A stretch of 36,739 bases of DNA. It comes from Deltaproteobacteria bacterium (lineage in GTDB: Bacteria; Desulfobacterota; Binatia; HRBIN30). Below the pieces are notes generated by a model. That model was not told the origin of the DNA. It saw nothing but the letters and a program-made list of their open reading frames with translations, and ran no database searches. Of the stretch, positions 35,433 to 36,739 are shown one piece after another. The position numbers and the translations under genes were made by a program. The stretch's first letter is position 1. Every line of letters begins with the position of its first letter. Where the stretch lies: positions 1 to 36,739 of the forward strand of contig JACQEN010000005.1 of NCBI GenBank assembly GCA_016200585.1, written 5' to 3'.

Positions 35433-36739
35433 TTATCGTGTGACGCCGACGTCGGGCCAGAGCTGCAGAAGCACCGCGCCGGCGAAATCCGTGCGCCACA
35501 GGTCGCTACCGGCGAAGCGGTAACGTTGAACGACTTCTCGATTGGGGAAGTGGAAGCGGTTGTCAAAACCGAGCGAAATCACCGCCGCCGCGGGCGTCAC
35601 GTCCCGGATGAAACCCGCCGTGCTCGACGTGCGGCTGCCGTGGTGCGGTACTTTGAGGACGTCGCTGCGGAGCTCCCGGCCGGCGCTGGCTACGAGGTAC
35701 GCTTCGGTGGGCGCTTCGATGTCGCCGGTCAGCAGAACCCGGTGTTCGCCGTAGGTCAGCTGCAAGACCACCGACAGGTCATTGATGCCCCAGCCGACGG
35801 CGCCGTCCGGCGGCGACAGGACACTTGCCGCGACGTCGTCGATCCGGCGTTGAAATCCCTGCCGCGCAACGACGGTCTGAACGTTGTGCTCGGCGATCGC
35901 TTTCATCAGCTCCGCGAAGTGTCGAGCGCTGCTGGTCGTGCCGTTCCACCAGAATTCACGCGGCGCAAAGTGATCGACGATGAAGCGCATGCCGCCGTAG
36001 TGATCCCACTGCGGGTGGCTGAGCACGAGGTAGTCGACACGCGCGATCTTTCGGCTCCAGAGATAGGGGGCGATGACGCGCTCGCCGATGTCGAAGCTGC
36101 CGTCGCCGATTCCGGCTGCATCCACCAGCATGACCTTTCCGCCCGGTAGCTCGACAAGCGTACAGTCTCCCTGCCCGACGCTAAGAAAGGTCAGGCGCAG
36201 GTCTCGGTGCGCATAGCGCTGATGCCACCACCAACCGGCGTCGATGCATGCCATCGTTGCTACGATCGCGAACAGGAGTTGCCTTGGCCGTCCCCGCCCG
36301 ACCACGCCAAGCAGCAACGCCATATAGAGCAGTGCAAGCTCGCAGCGCGTCGGCGTCGCAACCCGCAACGCGGCGCCGGGGAGCGCCGCGCACCATCCCG
36401 CCAGCCAACAACCCAGACGCACAACCAGACCGGCAACGACAGCGATTGCCGGTGCGATCGGCGGGGCAATCAACGCGCACAATGCCGCCAACAGACCCAG
36501 GACAACCGCTAGTGAGCCAAGCAGTGGAACGACGACGGCGTTGGCAATCGGTGCCATCAGCGAGACCTGGTTGAAATGCAGTGCCGTCAACGGCGTCGTT
36601 GCCAGCAAGGCGCTGAGCGAAACGGCAACGTAGAGCGCCATCGGCCGGATCAATCGAATGTGCCACCCCGGGCGTAGCCGCCGGAGCCACGCTTCCCCGT
36701 GCTCGCGCCACCACGGCCCGAAGCGCTGCATAGCGAGCG
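35433..36739 (-). CDS. comEC: ComEC/Rec2 DNA uptake channel, C-terminal part (5' end beyond window)
   Basis: At least 435 residues; the frame stays open to base 36739, so the N-terminal part lies outside. The first ~185 residues hold hydrophobic helices of the competence (DNA channel) domain (LTALHFNQVSLMAPIANAVVVPLLG). From about 190 on is the metallo-beta-lactamase-like domain: LTFLSVGQGDCTLVELPGG, then SHPQWDHYGG in place of the classical HxHxDH, GDIEAPTE and KVPHHGSRTSS. ComEC carries single-stranded DNA across the inner membrane during natural transformation, and the lactamase domain is thought to degrade the other strand. The stop is 142 bases before the FrhB-like gene on the same strand. 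Confidence 0.93.
   Translation of the reverse strand, partial: LAMQRFGPWWREHGEAWLRRLRPGWHIRLIRPMALYVAVSLSALLATTPLTALHFNQVSLMAPIANAVVVPLLGSLAVVLGLLAALCALIAPPIAPAIAVVAGLVVRLGCWLAGWCAALPGAALRVATPTRCELALLYMALLLGVVGRGRPRQLLFAIVATMACIDAGWWWHQRYAHRDLRLTFLSVGQGDCTLVELPGGKVMLVDAAGIGDGSFDIGERVIAPYLWSRKIARVDYLVLSHPQWDHYGGMRFIVDHFAPREFWWNGTTSSARHFAELMKAIAEHNVQTVVARQGFQRRIDDVAASVLSPPDGAVGWGINDLSVVLQLTYGEHRVLLTGDIEAPTEAYLVASAGRELRSDVLKVPHHGSRTSSTAGFIRDVTPAAAVISLGFDNRFHFPNREVVQRYRFAGSDLWRTDFAGAVLLQLWPDVGVTR

Overview
The window is a 36.7 kb stretch of high-GC, gene-dense bacterial chromosome, probably from a metagenome-type assembly. Several traits recall uncultured soil or groundwater Deltaproteobacteria and Binatota-like lineages: Pro/Thr-rich linkers in exported proteins, Myxococcus-type Cys-rich repeats, an HMG-CoA-synthase/DUF35 fusion, amidohydrolases, and a complex-iron-sulfur molybdoenzyme cluster. 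That placement is inference. No rRNA, tRNA, CRISPR array, integrase or intact insertion sequence was seen.

Layout. (1) Bases 1-6354, minus strand: a molybdoenzyme operon of the type II DMSO-reductase class (ethylbenzene dehydrogenase, nitrate reductase and relatives). Its order is iron-sulfur beta subunit, large alpha subunit, MFS transporter, then a second alpha subunit with a Tat-like leader that runs off the left edge. Three dyad sites lie upstream of the beta gene. (2) 6691-14488, plus strand: a MarR regulator with a candidate operator, then an MdtABC-type RND efflux operon with overlapping genes. The third gene (mdtC-like) is broken: a middle segment is replaced by about 0.2 kb of a short-chain dehydrogenase gene. 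(3) 14579-16634: a small Pro/Tyr-rich exported protein facing an amidohydrolase and alpha/beta-hydrolase pair. (4) 16742-23730, plus strand: mutY, a gamma-glutamylcyclotransferase-like gene, an N-acyl-D-amino-acid deacylase-like gene, a BNR/sialidase-like lipoprotein, and the ABC-F ATPase uup. (5) 23789-30909: a large Cys-rich exported protein with an ice-binding-like C-terminus, a GH29 alpha-L-fucosidase, a paraoxonase homologue and a thiolase-fold/DUF35 fusion without the expected catalytic residues. (6) 30951-36739: palindromic intergenic repeats, rnhB, a VanZ-like gene, a GspC-like single-pass protein, a PAS-DHp-REC protein with no ATPase domain, an FrhB-family iron-sulfur flavoprotein, and the C-terminal part of ComEC.

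How the genes may work together. The molybdoenzyme operon looks like a catabolic or respiratory module with its own transporter. Its two alpha paralogues differ at the residue that normally ligates molybdenum (Asp in one, Trp in the other), and only one has an export signal. The MarR-controlled pump next door is transcribed divergently. The FrhB-like protein and the PAS-DHp-REC protein sit 18 bases apart and may form a redox-linked signalling pair. The strongest candidates for something undescribed are the unequal molybdoenzyme pair, the degenerate HMG-CoA-synthase/DUF35 fusion, and the ATPase-less hybrid kinase. The mdtC/SDR chimera is striking but could be an assembly error.
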